Below, in pieces: positions 45,564-55,770 of a DNA stretch of 64,000 nucleotides. The stretch's first letter is position 1. Every line of letters begins with the position of its first letter. This stretch comes from Secundilactobacillus hailunensis. Its GTDB lineage: Bacteria > Bacillota > Bacilli > Lactobacillales > Lactobacillaceae. Under the pieces are notes generated by a model, which was given only the letters and a program-made list of their open reading frames with translations, was not told where the DNA came from and ran no database searches. The stretch is from contig NZ_BJDO01000004.1 of assembly GCF_005405185.1 (NCBI RefSeq), forward strand, positions 47,028 through 111,027, given 5' to 3'. Both the position numbers and the translations under genes were made by a program.

Positions 45564-47681
45564 ATGGCAGCAACAACAACTAAAAAAACTAAAACCACTA
45601 AAACTAAAAGAAGAAAAAACCGTAAAAAGCTGGTTATCGTAGAATCACCAGCCAAAGCCAAAACGATTGAAAAATACCTTGGCCGGACCTATAAAGTCAT
45701 GGCTAGTCTTGGCCATGTCCGCGACCTGCCCAAGAGTAAAATGGGTGTGGACGTTGAAAATAATTATGAACCCCACTACATTTCGATTCGTGGCAAGGGC
45801 GATGTGATCAAAGAATTACGTTCCGAAGCCAAAAAAGCCAAACAAGTTTATTTGGCAGCTGACCCGGACCGTGAAGGAGAATCCATTGCTTGGCATTTAT
45901 CTCATTTGTTAAATCTGGACCCGAACGAAAAAAACCGGGTCGTGTTTAACGAAATTACCAAGGATGCTGTTAAAGACGCGTTCAAAACGCCTCGAACCAT
46001 TGATATGGATCTGGTGGATGCCCAGCAAGCTCGCCGAATTTTGGACCGCCTAGTGGGTTATTCCATTTCGCCACTGCTCTGGAAAAAGGTTAAAAAGGGA
46101 CTCAGTGCTGGCCGAGTGCAATCGATTGCCTTAAAGCTAATCATTGACCGCGAAAACGAGATCAAAGTCTTCGTACCCGAAGAGTATTGGACCATTGAAT
46201 CAGAATTTAAATTAAAGCGCAGTAAATTTGCTGCCAACTTTTATGGTTTAGACGGTAAGAAGCACGCTTTACCCGATAATGATGAAGTTCAAAAAGTATT
46301 GGCCAAGTTAGATCGTGACCAACCTTTTGATATCACTAAAGTTACTCGTAAGGAACGCAAACGGACACCGCAACCACCATTTACGACTTCAGCCATGCAA
46401 CAGGAAGCCAATAAAAAGCTGAACTTCCGGACTCGTAAGACGATGATGGCTGCTCAGCAACTGTATGAAGGCATCAACATTGGTAAGGAAGGTTCTCAAG
46501 GGCTAATTACCTATATGCGGACCGACTCTACCCGAATCTCAGTGATTGCGAAGCACGAAGCATCGTCCTTTATTCATGAAAAATACGGAGCTGAATACGC
46601 AGCCACTAAACCAATTAAGGGTAAGTTACCAGAAGGCGCCCAAGACGCCCATGAAGCCATTCGGCCATCATCCGTCTACCGGACACCAGCCGACCTAAAG
46701 CAGTATCTGACTAATGACCAGTACAAACTCTATTCGTTGATCTGGAACCGGTTCATGGCCAGTCAAATGACCAACGCCATGATGGATACCATGGCGGTCA
46801 CCATTGAGCAAAATGGGGTTACCTTTAGAGCTAATGGTTCTAAACTTAAATTTGAAGGTTTTTTGAAGGTCTATAAGGACGGTAAGGAAAAGGACAACCT
46901 GTTGCCTGACCTAAAGGAAGGCGACCTGTTGACCTTATCTAAGACTGATCCAGCGCAACACTTTACCCAGCCACCGGCACGTTTCTCTGAAGCCAACCTA
47001 ATCAAAGCGCTGGAAGAAAATGGGGTGGGCCGGCCATCAACGTATGCACCAACCTTGGATACCATTCAGCGTCGGTACTACGTCAAATTAGTGGGGCGTC
47101 GTTTTGAACCGACTGAACTGGGCGATATCGTCAATACCATTATTCAAGACTATTTCCCAGACATCGTTGACATTAACTTTACGGCTGGTTTGGAAAAGCA
47201 GCTGGATGGTATTGAAGAGGGCGAGCAGGACTGGGTCAAAGTTGTGGATACCTTCTATAAACCATTCTCTAAAGAAGTGAGCCACGCTCAAGATACCATC
47301 GAAAAGATTCAGATCAAGGACGAACCAGCTGGCTTTGATTGTGACATTTGCGGTGCCCCAATGGTAATTAAGATGGGCCGTTACGGCAAGTTTTACGCTT
47401 GTTCCCGGTTCCCAGATTGCCGCAATACTAAACCGATCGTTAAAGAAATCGGTGTGGTTTGCCCGAAGTGTCATAAGGGTCAAGTCATCGAAAGAAAATC
47501 CAAGAAGAACCGGTTGTTTTACGGCTGTTCCCGCTATCCTGACTGTGATTTTGTCACCTGGGATAAGCCAATTGGCCGTGATTGTCCAAAGGATGGTCAC
47601 TTCTTAGTTGAAAAGAAGATCAAGGGCGGCGTTCAAGTCATTTGTCCAAACGGCGACTACGAAGAACCCGTTCAAAAATAG
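45564..47681 (+). CDS. topA: DNA topoisomerase I
   Basis: TopA removes negative supercoils. The 705-residue protein has a Lys/Thr-rich N-terminal extension (about 1-24), a Toprim domain with [17 protein letters not shown] and DPDREGE, the active-site Tyr317 in [11 protein letters not shown], and C-terminal zinc ribbons ([28 protein letters not shown]) plus a last CPKDG..CPNGDYE half-finger. AGGGG precedes the ATG. In many relatives trmFO follows; here xerC does. Confidence 0.97.
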   Translation: MAATTTKKTKTTKTKRRKNRKKLVIVESPAKAKTIEKYLGRTYKVMASLGHVRDLPKSKMGVDVENNYEPHYISIRGKGDVIKELRSEAKKAKQVYLAADPDREGESIAWHLSHLLNLDPNEKNRVVFNEITKDAVKDAFKTPRTIDMDLVDAQQARRILDRLVGYSISPLLWKKVKKGLSAGRVQSIALKLIIDRENEIKVFVPEEYWTIESEFKLKRSKFAANFYGLDGKKHALPDNDEVQKVLAKLDRDQPFDITKVTRKERKRTPQPPFTTSAMQQEANKKLNFRTRKTMMAAQQLYEGINIGKEGSQGLITYMRTDSTRISVIAKHEASSFIHEKYGAEYAATKPIKGKLPEGAQDAHEAIRPSSVYRTPADLKQYLTNDQYKLYSLIWNRFMASQMTNAMMDTMAVTIEQNGVTFRANGSKLKFEGFLKVYKDGKEKDNLLPDLKEGDLLTLSKTDPAQHFTQPPARFSEANLIKALEENGVGRPSTYAPTLDTIQRRYYVKLVGRRFEPTELGDIVNTIIQDYFPDIVDINFTAGLEKQLDGIEEGEQDWVKVVDTFYKPFSKEVSHAQDTIEKIQIKDEPAGFDCDICGAPMVIKMGRYGKFYACSRFPDCRNTKPIVKEIGVVCPKCHKGQVIERKSKKNRLFYGCSRYPDCDFVTWDKPIGRDCPKDGHFLVEKKIKGGVQVICPNGDYEEPVQK

Positions 47682-47697
47682 TTACAAGAAAATTAAG

Positions 47698-47743
47698 TTT
47701 GACCAACCTTGACCAAATGTATTGCATCGGGGTTGGTTTTTTG
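47698..47743 (+). terminator. Terminator of topA overlapping a CtsR-like repeat
   Basis: ACCAACC (47702-47708) pairs with GGTTGGT (47731-47737) over a 22-base loop, followed by TTTTTT. Read on the minus strand, 47714-47698 is GGTCAAG-GTT-GGTCAAA, which matches the two CtsR heptads at 13 of 14 bases but not the central A of the spacer. Confidence 0.6.
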
Positions 47744-47771
47744 TTAAATTATCATCATGGAGGTGGTTAAC

Positions 47772-48683
47772 ATGGCAACACCAGTTGAATTGTTTATCAC
47801 CTACCTGGAAAGCGAACGGCAATATTCACCAGAAACTGTTAAAGCTTACCGTGAGGATCTAGCCGCTTTTCAAAAGTTCTTAACTGACACCGGTGGCACT
47901 ACTGATCTATTAGCGGTGTCAAAGCTGGATGTCCAAGTGTATCTCAGTCAGCTATACGATGAACACAAGGCCCGGACAACGATTGCCCGTAAAATTTCCA
48001 GTTTACGGTCCTTTTACGATTTCTTGATCCGCGAAGACCAAGTAAAGGTCAATCCGTTTGCTTACGTCACGTTGAAGAAGCGTCCGCAGCCGTTGCCGCG
48101 ATTTTTCTACGAAAAGGAAATGACGGCGCTGTTCAAAGCAGCTAAGGAAAATCCGGATGCTGCGTTAGCCAAGCGGGATTCCGCCATTTTGGAAGTCCTG
48201 TATGCCACCGGCATTCGGGTCAGTGAACTGTGCGGGTTAACGTTAACGGCGATTGATTTTGACGGTCAGCTGATGCTGATTCATGGGAAGGGCAACAAGG
48301 AGCGCTACGTGCCCTTTGGCAACTATGCTAAAAACGCGCTATTGACCTATTTAAAGTCGACCAGAGAGTCGCTAATGGCCCAGTACCATAAACAGCACGA
48401 GATCGTCTTTATCAATCATTACGGTGATCCCATCACGCCCACGGGAGTGGAATACGTGCTGAATCAAATGATTGACCGTAGTACTTTGACCGGTGACATT
48501 CATCCGCATATGTTGCGGCACACGTTTGCCACGCATTTGCTGAACCATGGCGCTGATTTACGGACGGTACAGGAACTCTTAGGCCACAGCAGTTTGTCGA
48601 CGACTCAGATCTATACTCACGTGACGAAATCACAGCTTCAACGGGATTATCGCCGTTTCTTTCCACGTGCTACTCATGATTAA
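47772..48683 (+). CDS. xerC: Tyrosine recombinase XerC (CodV)
   Basis: XerC is the partner of XerD for chromosome dimer resolution at dif. The 303-residue protein has Arg149 in [28 protein letters not shown] and the nucleophile Tyr281 in QIYTH. The ATG at 47772 follows GGAGGTGG by 5 bases, so the upstream ATG at 47757 is not used. The place before hslV and hslU is the conserved codV position. Confidence 0.95.
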   Translation: MATPVELFITYLESERQYSPETVKAYREDLAAFQKFLTDTGGTTDLLAVSKLDVQVYLSQLYDEHKARTTIARKISSLRSFYDFLIREDQVKVNPFAYVTLKKRPQPLPRFFYEKEMTALFKAAKENPDAALAKRDSAILEVLYATGIRVSELCGLTLTAIDFDGQLMLIHGKGNKERYVPFGNYAKNALLTYLKSTRESLMAQYHKQHEIVFINHYGDPITPTGVEYVLNQMIDRSTLTGDIHPHMLRHTFATHLLNHGADLRTVQELLGHSSLSTTQIYTHVTKSQLQRDYRRFFPRATHD

Positions 48684-48703
48684 AGAAAGCAGGGGTTTTA
48701 TAC

Positions 48704-49246
48704 ATGCCAGTAAAATTTGAGGCAACCACCATCGTTGCCGTGCGTCATAATGGGCACAATGCCATGGCCGGCGACGGTCAAGTTACGATGGGTGAAAAAG
48801 TCATCATGAAGGGAACTGCACATAAAGTTCGCCGGATTTACAACGATAAAGTCGTTGTTGGTTTTGCGGGCAGTGTAGCAGACGCCTTTAAACTTGAAGA
48901 AAAATTTGAAGCCCGCTTGAACGAATTTAGCGGCAACTTGGAACGAGCTGCCGTGGAACTGGCTCAAGACTGGCGTTCAGATCAAAACTTACAAAAACTA
49001 GAAGCACTGCTAATTGTCATGAACGATAAGGATATGTTGCTAGTCTCCGGTTCCGGTGAAGTGATCGCCCCAGATGATGACATTTTAGCTATCGGTTCCG
49101 GCGGTAATTTTGCCCAAGCGGCCGCAACTGCTTTACACCACCATGCTAAGGACATGAGTGCTAAAGAAATTGCCGAAACGGCCATTGGTATTGCCGGTGA
49201 TATCGATATCTTTACCAACCACAACATTATTTCTGAAGAATTATAA
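48704..49246 (+). CDS. hslV: ATP-dependent protease subunit HslV (ClpQ)
   Basis: HslV is the proteolytic subunit of the HslUV (ClpYQ) complex, a two-ring peptidase with an N-terminal nucleophile. The 180-residue protein has the conserved TTIVAV segment with Thr at residue 8, so a 7-residue propeptide (MPVKFEA) must be removed if Thr is the nucleophile. Other family features are [16 protein letters not shown] and [11 protein letters not shown]. It lies 20 bases after xerC and is followed by hslU after 24 bases. Confidence 0.95.
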   Translation: MPVKFEATTIVAVRHNGHNAMAGDGQVTMGEKVIMKGTAHKVRRIYNDKVVVGFAGSVADAFKLEEKFEARLNEFSGNLERAAVELAQDWRSDQNLQKLEALLIVMNDKDMLLVSGSGEVIAPDDDILAIGSGGNFAQAAATALHHHAKDMSAKEIAETAIGIAGDIDIFTNHNIISEEL

Positions 49247-49270
49247 ACCCAACAGAAAGCAGGGATTTGA

Positions 49271-50683
49271 TTGGATCCAATTACAAAAACACCACGCGAA
49301 ATCGTTTCGTTGCTTGACCAGTATATTATCGGCCAGGACGCTGCTAAAAAGTCGATTGCGATTGCGTTACGTAACCGTTACCGCCGGATGCAGCTTTCAC
49401 AAGATATGCAAGATGAAATTACACCCAAAAACATGCTGATGATCGGCCCGACTGGGGTTGGTAAGACTGAACTGGCACGACGGTTAGCTAAAATTGTCAA
49501 GGCACCGTTTGTCAAAGTCGAAGCCACTAAGTTTACCGAAGTCGGTTACGTCGGCAGCGACGTTGAATCGATGGTTCGTAACCTAGTTGACGTTTCCGTT
49601 AAGATGGAAAAGGACTCTCAGTTCGAAAACGTCCGGGCAGAAGCCACTAAACGGGCAAACAACCGGTTAGTTAAATTATTAGTTCCAGGGAAGAAACCTA
49701 AGCAAAATCAACAGGCTGACTTTTCTAATCTGATGAACATGTTTTCACAGATGCAAAAGGGTGATATGCCTACCGCTGAACAGCCCAAAGAAGAAATTAC
49801 TGACGAGGTCAAAAACCAACGAATGTCCGTTTCTGATCAGCTAGCTCACGGGCTATTGGAAAACTCCGAAGTCACTATTGAAATGGATGATCCGCAGCAG
49901 TCAATGGCCGGCAGCAACCCCATGATGAACCAAATGGGCATTGATCTGGGATCAACGTTAGGCCAAATGATTCCTAAGAAGCGCATCAAGCGCACGGTAC
50001 CGGTTTCTGAAGCACGTGAAATTTTGATTCAAGAAGAATCTGAAACTTTAGTAAACGATGCCGATATCAACCACGCTGCCATTGAACGGGCGCAAAACAC
50101 CGGGATCATCTTTATTGATGAAATCGATAAAATTACCTCAACATCGAAGCAAAACAGCGGTGAAGTTTCCCGTGAAGGTGTCCAACGTGACATCTTACCA
50201 ATCGTTGAAGGCACCCAAGTTCAAACTAAATACGGTGCCATCGATACGGATCACATTTTGTTCATTGCTTCCGGGGCCTTTGCCGAAAGCAAACCCAGTG
50301 ACCTAATTGCTGAACTGCAAGGCCGCTTCCCAATTCGGGTGGAACTGGACGAATTGAGCCAAGAAGACTTTGTTAAGATCTTGACGGAACCGAATAACGC
50401 CTTGATCAAGCAGTACATTGCTTTGATTGGTACGGATAACGTGAAGGTGACCTTCACGATTGAAGCTATCAACCGGATTGCTGAGTTGGCTTACCAGTTG
50501 AACCATGAGAACCAAAACATTGGTGCCCGTCGTTTGCATACCGTACTTGAAAAATTACTAGAAGACCTGCTCTACGAAGGGCCAGATATGCAGATGGGTG
50601 ACATCACCATTACCGAAAACTACGTAAATGATAAAATTGGCAACATTGTTAAGAACAAAGATCTGTCACGTTATATTCTCTAA
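49271..50683 (+). CDS. hslU: ATPase subunit HslU (ClpY)
   Basis: HslU is the AAA+ unfoldase that feeds HslV. The 470-residue protein has Walker A GPTGVGKT at 59-66, an I domain insertion (about 130-240), Walker B GIIFIDEIDKI and the C-terminal end SRYIL, whose final residues dock into HslV. The start is TTG after AGGGA. It ends the topA-xerC-hslV-hslU run; codY, which follows in B. subtilis, is not here. Confidence 0.96.
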   Translation: MDPITKTPREIVSLLDQYIIGQDAAKKSIAIALRNRYRRMQLSQDMQDEITPKNMLMIGPTGVGKTELARRLAKIVKAPFVKVEATKFTEVGYVGSDVESMVRNLVDVSVKMEKDSQFENVRAEATKRANNRLVKLLVPGKKPKQNQQADFSNLMNMFSQMQKGDMPTAEQPKEEITDEVKNQRMSVSDQLAHGLLENSEVTIEMDDPQQSMAGSNPMMNQMGIDLGSTLGQMIPKKRIKRTVPVSEAREILIQEESETLVNDADINHAAIERAQNTGIIFIDEIDKITSTSKQNSGEVSREGVQRDILPIVEGTQVQTKYGAIDTDHILFIASGAFAESKPSDLIAELQGRFPIRVELDELSQEDFVKILTEPNNALIKQYIALIGTDNVKVTFTIEAINRIAELAYQLNHENQNIGARRLHTVLEKLLEDLLYEGPDMQMGDITITENYVNDKIGNIVKNKDLSRYIL

Positions 50684-50701
50684 TTCTTGTGACTTTAAAC
50701 T

Positions 50702-50742
50702 AAAAACGCCTAATTACTTCAAAATAGTAATTAGACGTTTTT
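50702..50742. terminator. Bidirectional terminator between hslU and the alcohol dehydrogenase gene
   Basis: AAAAACG-C-CTAATTACT pairs with AGTAATTAG-A-CGTTTTT around TCAAAAT. Confidence 0.9.
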
Positions 50743-50779
50743 GTTAACTAATCAATTTTATGATTACTGAAACTGGAGA

Positions 50780-51829
50780 TTAATCTTCACCAATCTTTAA
50801 AACACAGGCACCGCGGATATCGCCTTTTTTGACGTAACGTAAAGCTTCATCCGCTTTATCGAACGCGTATGGTGTGGTTTCTGGATGGATGTCCAGCCGA
50901 TCAGCTAGCTTTAAGAATTCCTCGCCATCATGACGGGTGTTGGATTCCACACTAGTAAGGTTCTTTTCGTGAAAAATGTGATTTTGATAATTCAACGGTG
51001 GAATATCGGTCAGGTGAATACCAGCCAGAGCTAGCGTGCCACCAGGTGCCAAGCCTTCCAAAGCAGTGGGGACAATATCGCCAACTGGCGCAAAGATGAT
51101 CGATGAATCCAGTTTAACAGGTGGCAGATCATAAGCACCGGCAGCTGATTTAGCCCCCAGTGACAGCGCAAATTTGCGAGCATCCTTACCACGGGTCAGA
51201 ACGTGAACTTCAATACCTTGATCAATGGCTAATTGCGCGGTGATGTGTGCTGAACCGCCAAAACCGTATAAACCTAACCGACCGCCAGCTGGTACGTTAG
51301 CCCGCCGGAAAGCCCGGTAGCCAATGATTCCAGCACAGAGCAGTGGTGAAGCGGTTTGCGAATCAAACCGTTCTGGAATGCGGTAGGCAAATCCTTCTGG
51401 CACTGTGGTATATTCCGCGTAACCGCCATCGTGATCCCAGCCCGTGTACTTAGAGTTCGGGCAGAGGTTTTCACGCCCTGAACGGCAGTACTGGCAAACG
51501 CCACAGGTCCAGCGCAGCCACGGCACACCGATCCGATCGCCCAGTTCAAAGCGGTGGGCGTCAGGGCCGATTGCGACCACTTCGCCGACGATTTCGTGTC
51601 CCGGGGTCACATGGTCTTGATGGACCGGCAAGTCACCCTCAGAGACATGTAAATCGGTGTGGCAGACACCGCAAGTCAATACCCGGACTAAAACTTCACC
51701 GCGCTGTGGTGTTGGAACCGGCTTCGTGGTAAATTCCAGCGGGCTTTTTTCACCATCAATGGGGCCTGGTTCAGTAACAGCCCAAGCACGCATGGTGGTT
51801 GGTAAATTAGAAACAGATTTAGTCATCAT
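50780..51829 (-). CDS. Zinc-dependent alcohol dehydrogenase
   Basis: The 349-residue protein belongs to the medium-chain dehydrogenases. Catalytic zinc ligands are in CGVCHTDLH and PGHEIVG, structural zinc ligands in [15 protein letters not shown], and the cofactor site is a modified Rossmann loop [10 protein letters not shown]. It probably oxidises or reduces a small alcohol or aldehyde with NAD(P); the exact substrate is unknown. Two adjacent ATGs stand at the start, after GAGAGGCGAT. A perfect dyad lies just upstream of the ribosome binding site and may be an operator. It is convergent with hslU. Confidence 0.93.
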   Translation of the reverse strand: MMTKSVSNLPTTMRAWAVTEPGPIDGEKSPLEFTTKPVPTPQRGEVLVRVLTCGVCHTDLHVSEGDLPVHQDHVTPGHEIVGEVVAIGPDAHRFELGDRIGVPWLRWTCGVCQYCRSGRENLCPNSKYTGWDHDGGYAEYTTVPEGFAYRIPERFDSQTASPLLCAGIIGYRAFRRANVPAGGRLGLYGFGGSAHITAQLAIDQGIEVHVLTRGKDARKFALSLGAKSAAGAYDLPPVKLDSSIIFAPVGDIVPTALEGLAPGGTLALAGIHLTDIPPLNYQNHIFHEKNLTSVESNTRHDGEEFLKLADRLDIHPETTPYAFDKADEALRYVKKGDIRGACVLKIGED

Positions 51830-51841
51830 TATCGCCTCTCA

Positions 51842-51858
51842 TGAAAGTTCAACTTTCA
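51842..51858. promoter_or_regulatory. Perfect dyad before the alcohol dehydrogenase gene
   Basis: TGAAAGTT-C-AACTTTCA, 8-bp arms and a 1-base centre, directly upstream of the ribosome binding site of the minus-strand gene. It is a good candidate operator; the regulator is not recognised. Confidence 0.6.
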
Positions 51859-51947
51859 ATTTAGTTTAATTGTAGTCAGGTTGATAGTTACGCGCAAGCG
51901 AATTCATCGCCAATCGAGATTAGCATCAGACAAACTGAGTTAATCGG

Positions 51948-51976
51948 TTGAAAGGGGTTACTCAATGGTCTATACT
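51948..51976 (+). promoter_or_regulatory. Promoter of the aldose-epimerase-like gene
   Basis: TTGAAA (51948-51953) and TATACT (51971-51976), 17-base spacer. Confidence 0.75.
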
Positions 51977-52011
51977 AATCTTGAAGATTGGTTAGAAATG
52001 GGGTAAAAAAC

Positions 52012-52893
52012 GTGATTGAACTTAAAAATGATGATTTACGCGTTAAGGTGAATGAACACGGTGCTGAACTGAGCAGCGTCCAGAGTGTGGGCGATAAGAT
52101 CGAATATATGTGGCAGGCGGATCCTAAGTTTTGGGGCCGTCACGCACCGGTCTTATTTCCCATCGTTGGTCGTTTAAAGGATGATCAGTACACCGTTAAC
52201 GGTAAGACCTATCATATGACGCAGCACGGCTTTGCTCGCGACATGGACTTTATGGTGATTGAGCACGAAGATGATCACGCCGTTTTCCAGCTGAATGCCA
52301 CTGATGAGACCCGCGAAAAGTATCCCTTTGATTTTGATCTCCGGGTATCCTTTACCCTTGAAGCACACACGCTGTCGGTCCACTATACAGTGACTAACCC
52401 CAGCAGTGATGTCACGCTACCATTTTCAATTGGCGGTCATCCGGCCTTTAACGTTCCCTTGGAACCGGGTCAGGGTGATTTCTCAGATTACTTCGTGACC
52501 GTAGCACCGAAAAAAGCTTACCCGCAGATTCCGTTAGTGGGACCGTATAATGACGTCAAGCACGAAAAAACGTTGAATTTGACGACGCCCATGACCCTTG
52601 ACCACGATCTATTCGACCGTGACGCTTTGATTCTTGACTTAGACCACGTTGAAACAACGTTAATGTTAAGCACGCAGTTAAACGATCACGGGGTGGCGTT
52701 GACCCTTCAAAATGCCCCTTATGTGGGTATCTGGTCACCCTATCCTAAACGGGCACCGTTCGCTTGTTTGGAACCATGGTGGGGCATTGCTGACAACGTT
52801 GACAGCGATGGTCAATTCACTGACAAGATGGATCTTCAGTCGGCTGGACCTAAAAAATCCTTTAACGCCGGTTTTCAGATTCGCTTCTTCTAA
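52012..52893 (+). CDS. Aldose 1-epimerase family protein (LacX/GalM-like)
   Basis: The 293-residue protein fits the galactose mutarotase-like fold: FWGRHAPVLFPIVGRLKDDQY, the conserved HGFARDMDF, SIGGHPAFNVPL with the catalytic-type His, and a late Glu in FACLEPWWG. It may interconvert alpha and beta forms of a hexose or sugar phosphate; no sugar gene adjoins it to fix the substrate. The start is GTG at 52012 after AATGGGG. A single-gene unit with its own promoter and terminator. Confidence 0.9.
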   Translation: MIELKNDDLRVKVNEHGAELSSVQSVGDKIEYMWQADPKFWGRHAPVLFPIVGRLKDDQYTVNGKTYHMTQHGFARDMDFMVIEHEDDHAVFQLNATDETREKYPFDFDLRVSFTLEAHTLSVHYTVTNPSSDVTLPFSIGGHPAFNVPLEPGQGDFSDYFVTVAPKKAYPQIPLVGPYNDVKHEKTLNLTTPMTLDHDLFDRDALILDLDHVETTLMLSTQLNDHGVALTLQNAPYVGIWSPYPKRAPFACLEPWWGIADNVDSDGQFTDKMDLQSAGPKKSFNAGFQIRFF

Positions 52894-52911
52894 AATTTAA
52901 AATTAACCTAA

Positions 52912-52954
52912 AAAAGGAGCTATGCCAAAAAATGATTTTGACATAGCTCTACTT
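52912..52954. terminator. Bidirectional terminator between the epimerase gene and plsY
   Basis: GAGCTATG pairs with CATAGCTC with an inner CCA/TTG region; flanked by AAAAAGG and TTTTG. Confidence 0.75.
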
Positions 52955-52990
52955 TTGCCTATAAACTAGTAATTATGATGCTAACGGTAC

Positions 52991-53626
52991 TTAATCTTGT
53001 TTTTGGTGCTGTTGCTGCCGGTGTTTGTTGCCTAGACCAAACGAGACCATGCTTTCCGTTCCGTTCTTGATGCGCACGATGTTCGTCCGGTGCCGCCAAA
53101 ACACGAAGATCGTGAGGCAAACGGCTAGGGCTGACAGGTACCAATCTTGAATAACGAAGCATAAAATTGTGATAATCGTAAAACTAATCATTGACGCCAG
53201 GCTAACCATGCTGGTTAAATAGATAAGGCTAACAAAACAAGTTGCCGCGATCACAAAGAGCAACGGGTTGTAAGCGAGTAACATTCCCGCACTGGTTGCA
53301 ACGGCCTTACCGCCCTTAAAATGATCAAAGATCGAAACCGTGTGGCCAAGAATTGCCATCAGGCCGAACAGTAACAGCATTGGTGAATGCGGACTAACGT
53401 GCAGAAACCAGACTGGTAATAGCGTGGCAACCGTGCCCTTGGCGAGATCTAAGACCAAAACGGCACTGCCGGCAGCTGGGCCGAGGACCCGAAAGGTATT
53501 CGTGGTGCCAATGTTGCCGGAGCCGGCTGTTCTAATGTCGGTGTGAAAGAATCCCTTACCGATCCAGACACCATTTGGAATCGCGCCTAAGAGGTAGGCA
53601 ATTAATAATAAAAGTGCGAGTTTCAA
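52991..53626 (-). CDS. plsY: Glycerol-3-phosphate acyltransferase PlsY
   Basis: PlsY transfers an acyl group from acyl phosphate to glycerol 3-phosphate, the first step of phospholipid synthesis. The 211-residue membrane protein has the three motifs: AGSGNIGTTNTFR (about 34-46), HFKGGKAVATSAG (about 101-113) and a late RHRTNIVRI segment, plus about five hydrophobic helices. The start is TTG, 8 bases after TGGAGG. It is divergent from parE, a common arrangement. Confidence 0.95.
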   Translation of the reverse strand: MKLALLLLIAYLLGAIPNGVWIGKGFFHTDIRTAGSGNIGTTNTFRVLGPAAGSAVLVLDLAKGTVATLLPVWFLHVSPHSPMLLLFGLMAILGHTVSIFDHFKGGKAVATSAGMLLAYNPLLFVIAATCFVSLIYLTSMVSLASMISFTIITILCFVIQDWYLSALAVCLTIFVFWRHRTNIVRIKNGTESMVSFGLGNKHRQQQHQKQD

Positions 53627-53764
53627 GTTTCATTCCTCCATTGTTATAATGACGTGTCACGGCTAATATTTTAGCATGTTTCCCAGTACTTAACAGAATA
53701 ATTTTAGCGGTATCACGCTTTTAAAGTCAATCTTAGAAGATAAAAATTGAAAGGGGTCTTTTTG

Positions 53765-55750
53765 GTGCCGAGTAAAAAAACAACTTATGATGATTCATCG
53801 ATCCAGGTTCTAGAAGGACTTGAGGCTGTTCGTAAACGGCCAGGGATGTATATTGGGTCGACTGATACCCGCGGATTGCACCATTTAGTCTACGAAATTG
53901 TTGATAACGCAGTTGACGAAGCCTTAGCTGGTTTTGGTAAAGAAATCAACGTGGTTATTGAAGCGGATAACAGTATTACCGTCACTGATCAAGGACGTGG
54001 CATGCCAGTGGGAATGCACGCATCTGGTAAGCCCACACCGGAAGTGATCTTAACGGTGCTGCACGCCGGTGGTAAGTTTGGCCAGGGCGGCTATAAAACG
54101 TCTGGTGGCCTTCACGGGGTCGGTGCCAGTGTTGTTAACGCATTGTCTTCTGAACTGACCGTTAACATTGTCCGTGACGGCAAGATGTATGAACAGCAGT
54201 TTAAAGACGGCGGTCATCCGATAACGACGCTGATCAAAAAGGGTAAGACCCGTAAGCCGACTGGAACCAAAATTCACTTTAAGCCGGACAGTACCATTTT
54301 TACGACTACGGTCTTTAACTTCAATACGCTAGCTGAACGTCTCCGTGAATCGGCCTTTTTACTGAAGGGTGTTAAGATTACCCTCACTGATAAGCGGAAG
54401 GGTCAGGAACGCGAAGAAATCTACCATTTCGAAGATGGAATTAAAGAGTTCGTTGCGTACTTGAACGAAGATAAAGAGACCTTGGGCGATGTCATGTACT
54501 TTGATGGCAGCAAACAGGGCGTTGAAGTGGAAGTAGCCGCGCAATATAATGACGGCTACTCAGAGAACCTGCTTTCCTTTGTTAACAACGTTCGGACACC
54601 GGATGGCGGGACTCACGAAGCTGGAATGCGCAGTGCCTGGACTAAGGCGTTCAATGAATATGCCCGCAAGGTCGGTTTGCTGAAGGAAAAGGATAAGAAC
54701 TTAGATGGTTCCGATGTGCGTGAAGGCCTTTCAGCGGTCATTTCATTACGGGTCCCTGAAGCAATCTTGCAGTTTGAAGGGCAGACTAAGGAAAAACTGG
54801 GCACACCAGAAGCACGAGCCATCGTTGACAGTGTCGTCAGCGAACAGCTAGGCTACTACTTAATGGAAAATGGTGAATTTGCCCAAATGCTGGTTCACAA
54901 GTCACTGCGGGCCCGAACTGCACGAGAGGCTGCTCGTAAAGCCCGTGATGAGACCCGTTCTGGCAAGAAGCATAAGCATAAGGAACGGTTATTATCCGGT
55001 AAATTAACACCAGCACAATCTAAAAATGCCGATAAAAACGAACTCTTCTTAGTCGAAGGTGATTCTGCCGGCGGTTCTGCCAAACAGGGCCGGAACCGTA
55101 AATTCCAAGCTATTTTGCCCTTACGTGGGAAGGTTTTGAACACTGAAAAGGCTAAATTGGAAGACGTCATGAAAAACGAAGAACTCAACGCCATGATCTA
55201 CACGATCGGTGCGGGTGTGGGGTCGGAGTTTAATATTGAAGACGCTAATTATGACAAGATCATTATTATGACCGATGCCGATGATGATGGTGCCCATATT
55301 CAAATTTTGCTGTTAACGTTCTTCTACAAATACATGCGACCGATGATCAATGCTGGTCGCGTCTATATCGCACTGCCACCGCTGTACATGATTCAAAAGA
55401 GCGGTAAGAAGCAGACCGATGAATATGCTTGGACTGATGAAGAGTTAGCTACCAAGACGAAGAATTTGAAGGGTTACAAATTGCAGCGGTTCAAAGGCCT
55501 TGGTGAAATGGATGCCGAGCAGCTCTGGGCCACCACGATGAATCCGGAAGGCCGGACGCTGGTTCGTGTCCGAATCGATGATCCAGCACTAGCTGAACGG
55601 CGAGTCACAACGCTGATGGGAGATAAAGTTGAGCCCCGGCGGAAGTGGATCGAAGAAAACGTGGCCTTTACCATGGAAGAGGATGGCAGTATCCTCGATA
55701 ATAATTTAGCTAACGAGGCGCATCACGAGCCGACATCAACGACGAAATAG
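53765..55750 (+). CDS. parE: DNA topoisomerase IV subunit B
   Basis: ParE is the ATPase half of topoisomerase IV, which unlinks daughter chromosomes. The 661-residue protein has the GHKL ATPase motifs (EIVDNAVDEALAG, VTDQGRGMPVG, SGGLHGVGASVVNALS) and a Toprim domain with LVEGDSAGGSAKQGR and DADDDGAHI. The start is GTG at 53765 after AAAGGGG. parC follows after 20 bases; plsY lies upstream on the other strand. The lack of gyrA nearby and the plsY-parE-parC order support ParE over GyrB. Confidence 0.96.
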   Translation: MPSKKTTYDDSSIQVLEGLEAVRKRPGMYIGSTDTRGLHHLVYEIVDNAVDEALAGFGKEINVVIEADNSITVTDQGRGMPVGMHASGKPTPEVILTVLHAGGKFGQGGYKTSGGLHGVGASVVNALSSELTVNIVRDGKMYEQQFKDGGHPITTLIKKGKTRKPTGTKIHFKPDSTIFTTTVFNFNTLAERLRESAFLLKGVKITLTDKRKGQEREEIYHFEDGIKEFVAYLNEDKETLGDVMYFDGSKQGVEVEVAAQYNDGYSENLLSFVNNVRTPDGGTHEAGMRSAWTKAFNEYARKVGLLKEKDKNLDGSDVREGLSAVISLRVPEAILQFEGQTKEKLGTPEARAIVDSVVSEQLGYYLMENGEFAQMLVHKSLRARTAREAARKARDETRSGKKHKHKERLLSGKLTPAQSKNADKNELFLVEGDSAGGSAKQGRNRKFQAILPLRGKVLNTEKAKLEDVMKNEELNAMIYTIGAGVGSEFNIEDANYDKIIIMTDADDDGAHIQILLLTFFYKYMRPMINAGRVYIALPPLYMIQKSGKKQTDEYAWTDEELATKTKNLKGYKLQRFKGLGEMDAEQLWATTMNPEGRTLVRVRIDDPALAERRVTTLMGDKVEPRRKWIEENVAFTMEEDGSILDNNLANEAHHEPTSTTK

Positions 55751-55770
55751 GTATGAAAGGAGTCTTTTGA

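Noticed and set aside
47088..47600. 170-residue minus-strand open frame inside topA
   Set aside because: Antisense to the zinc-finger end of topA with no supporting start signal.
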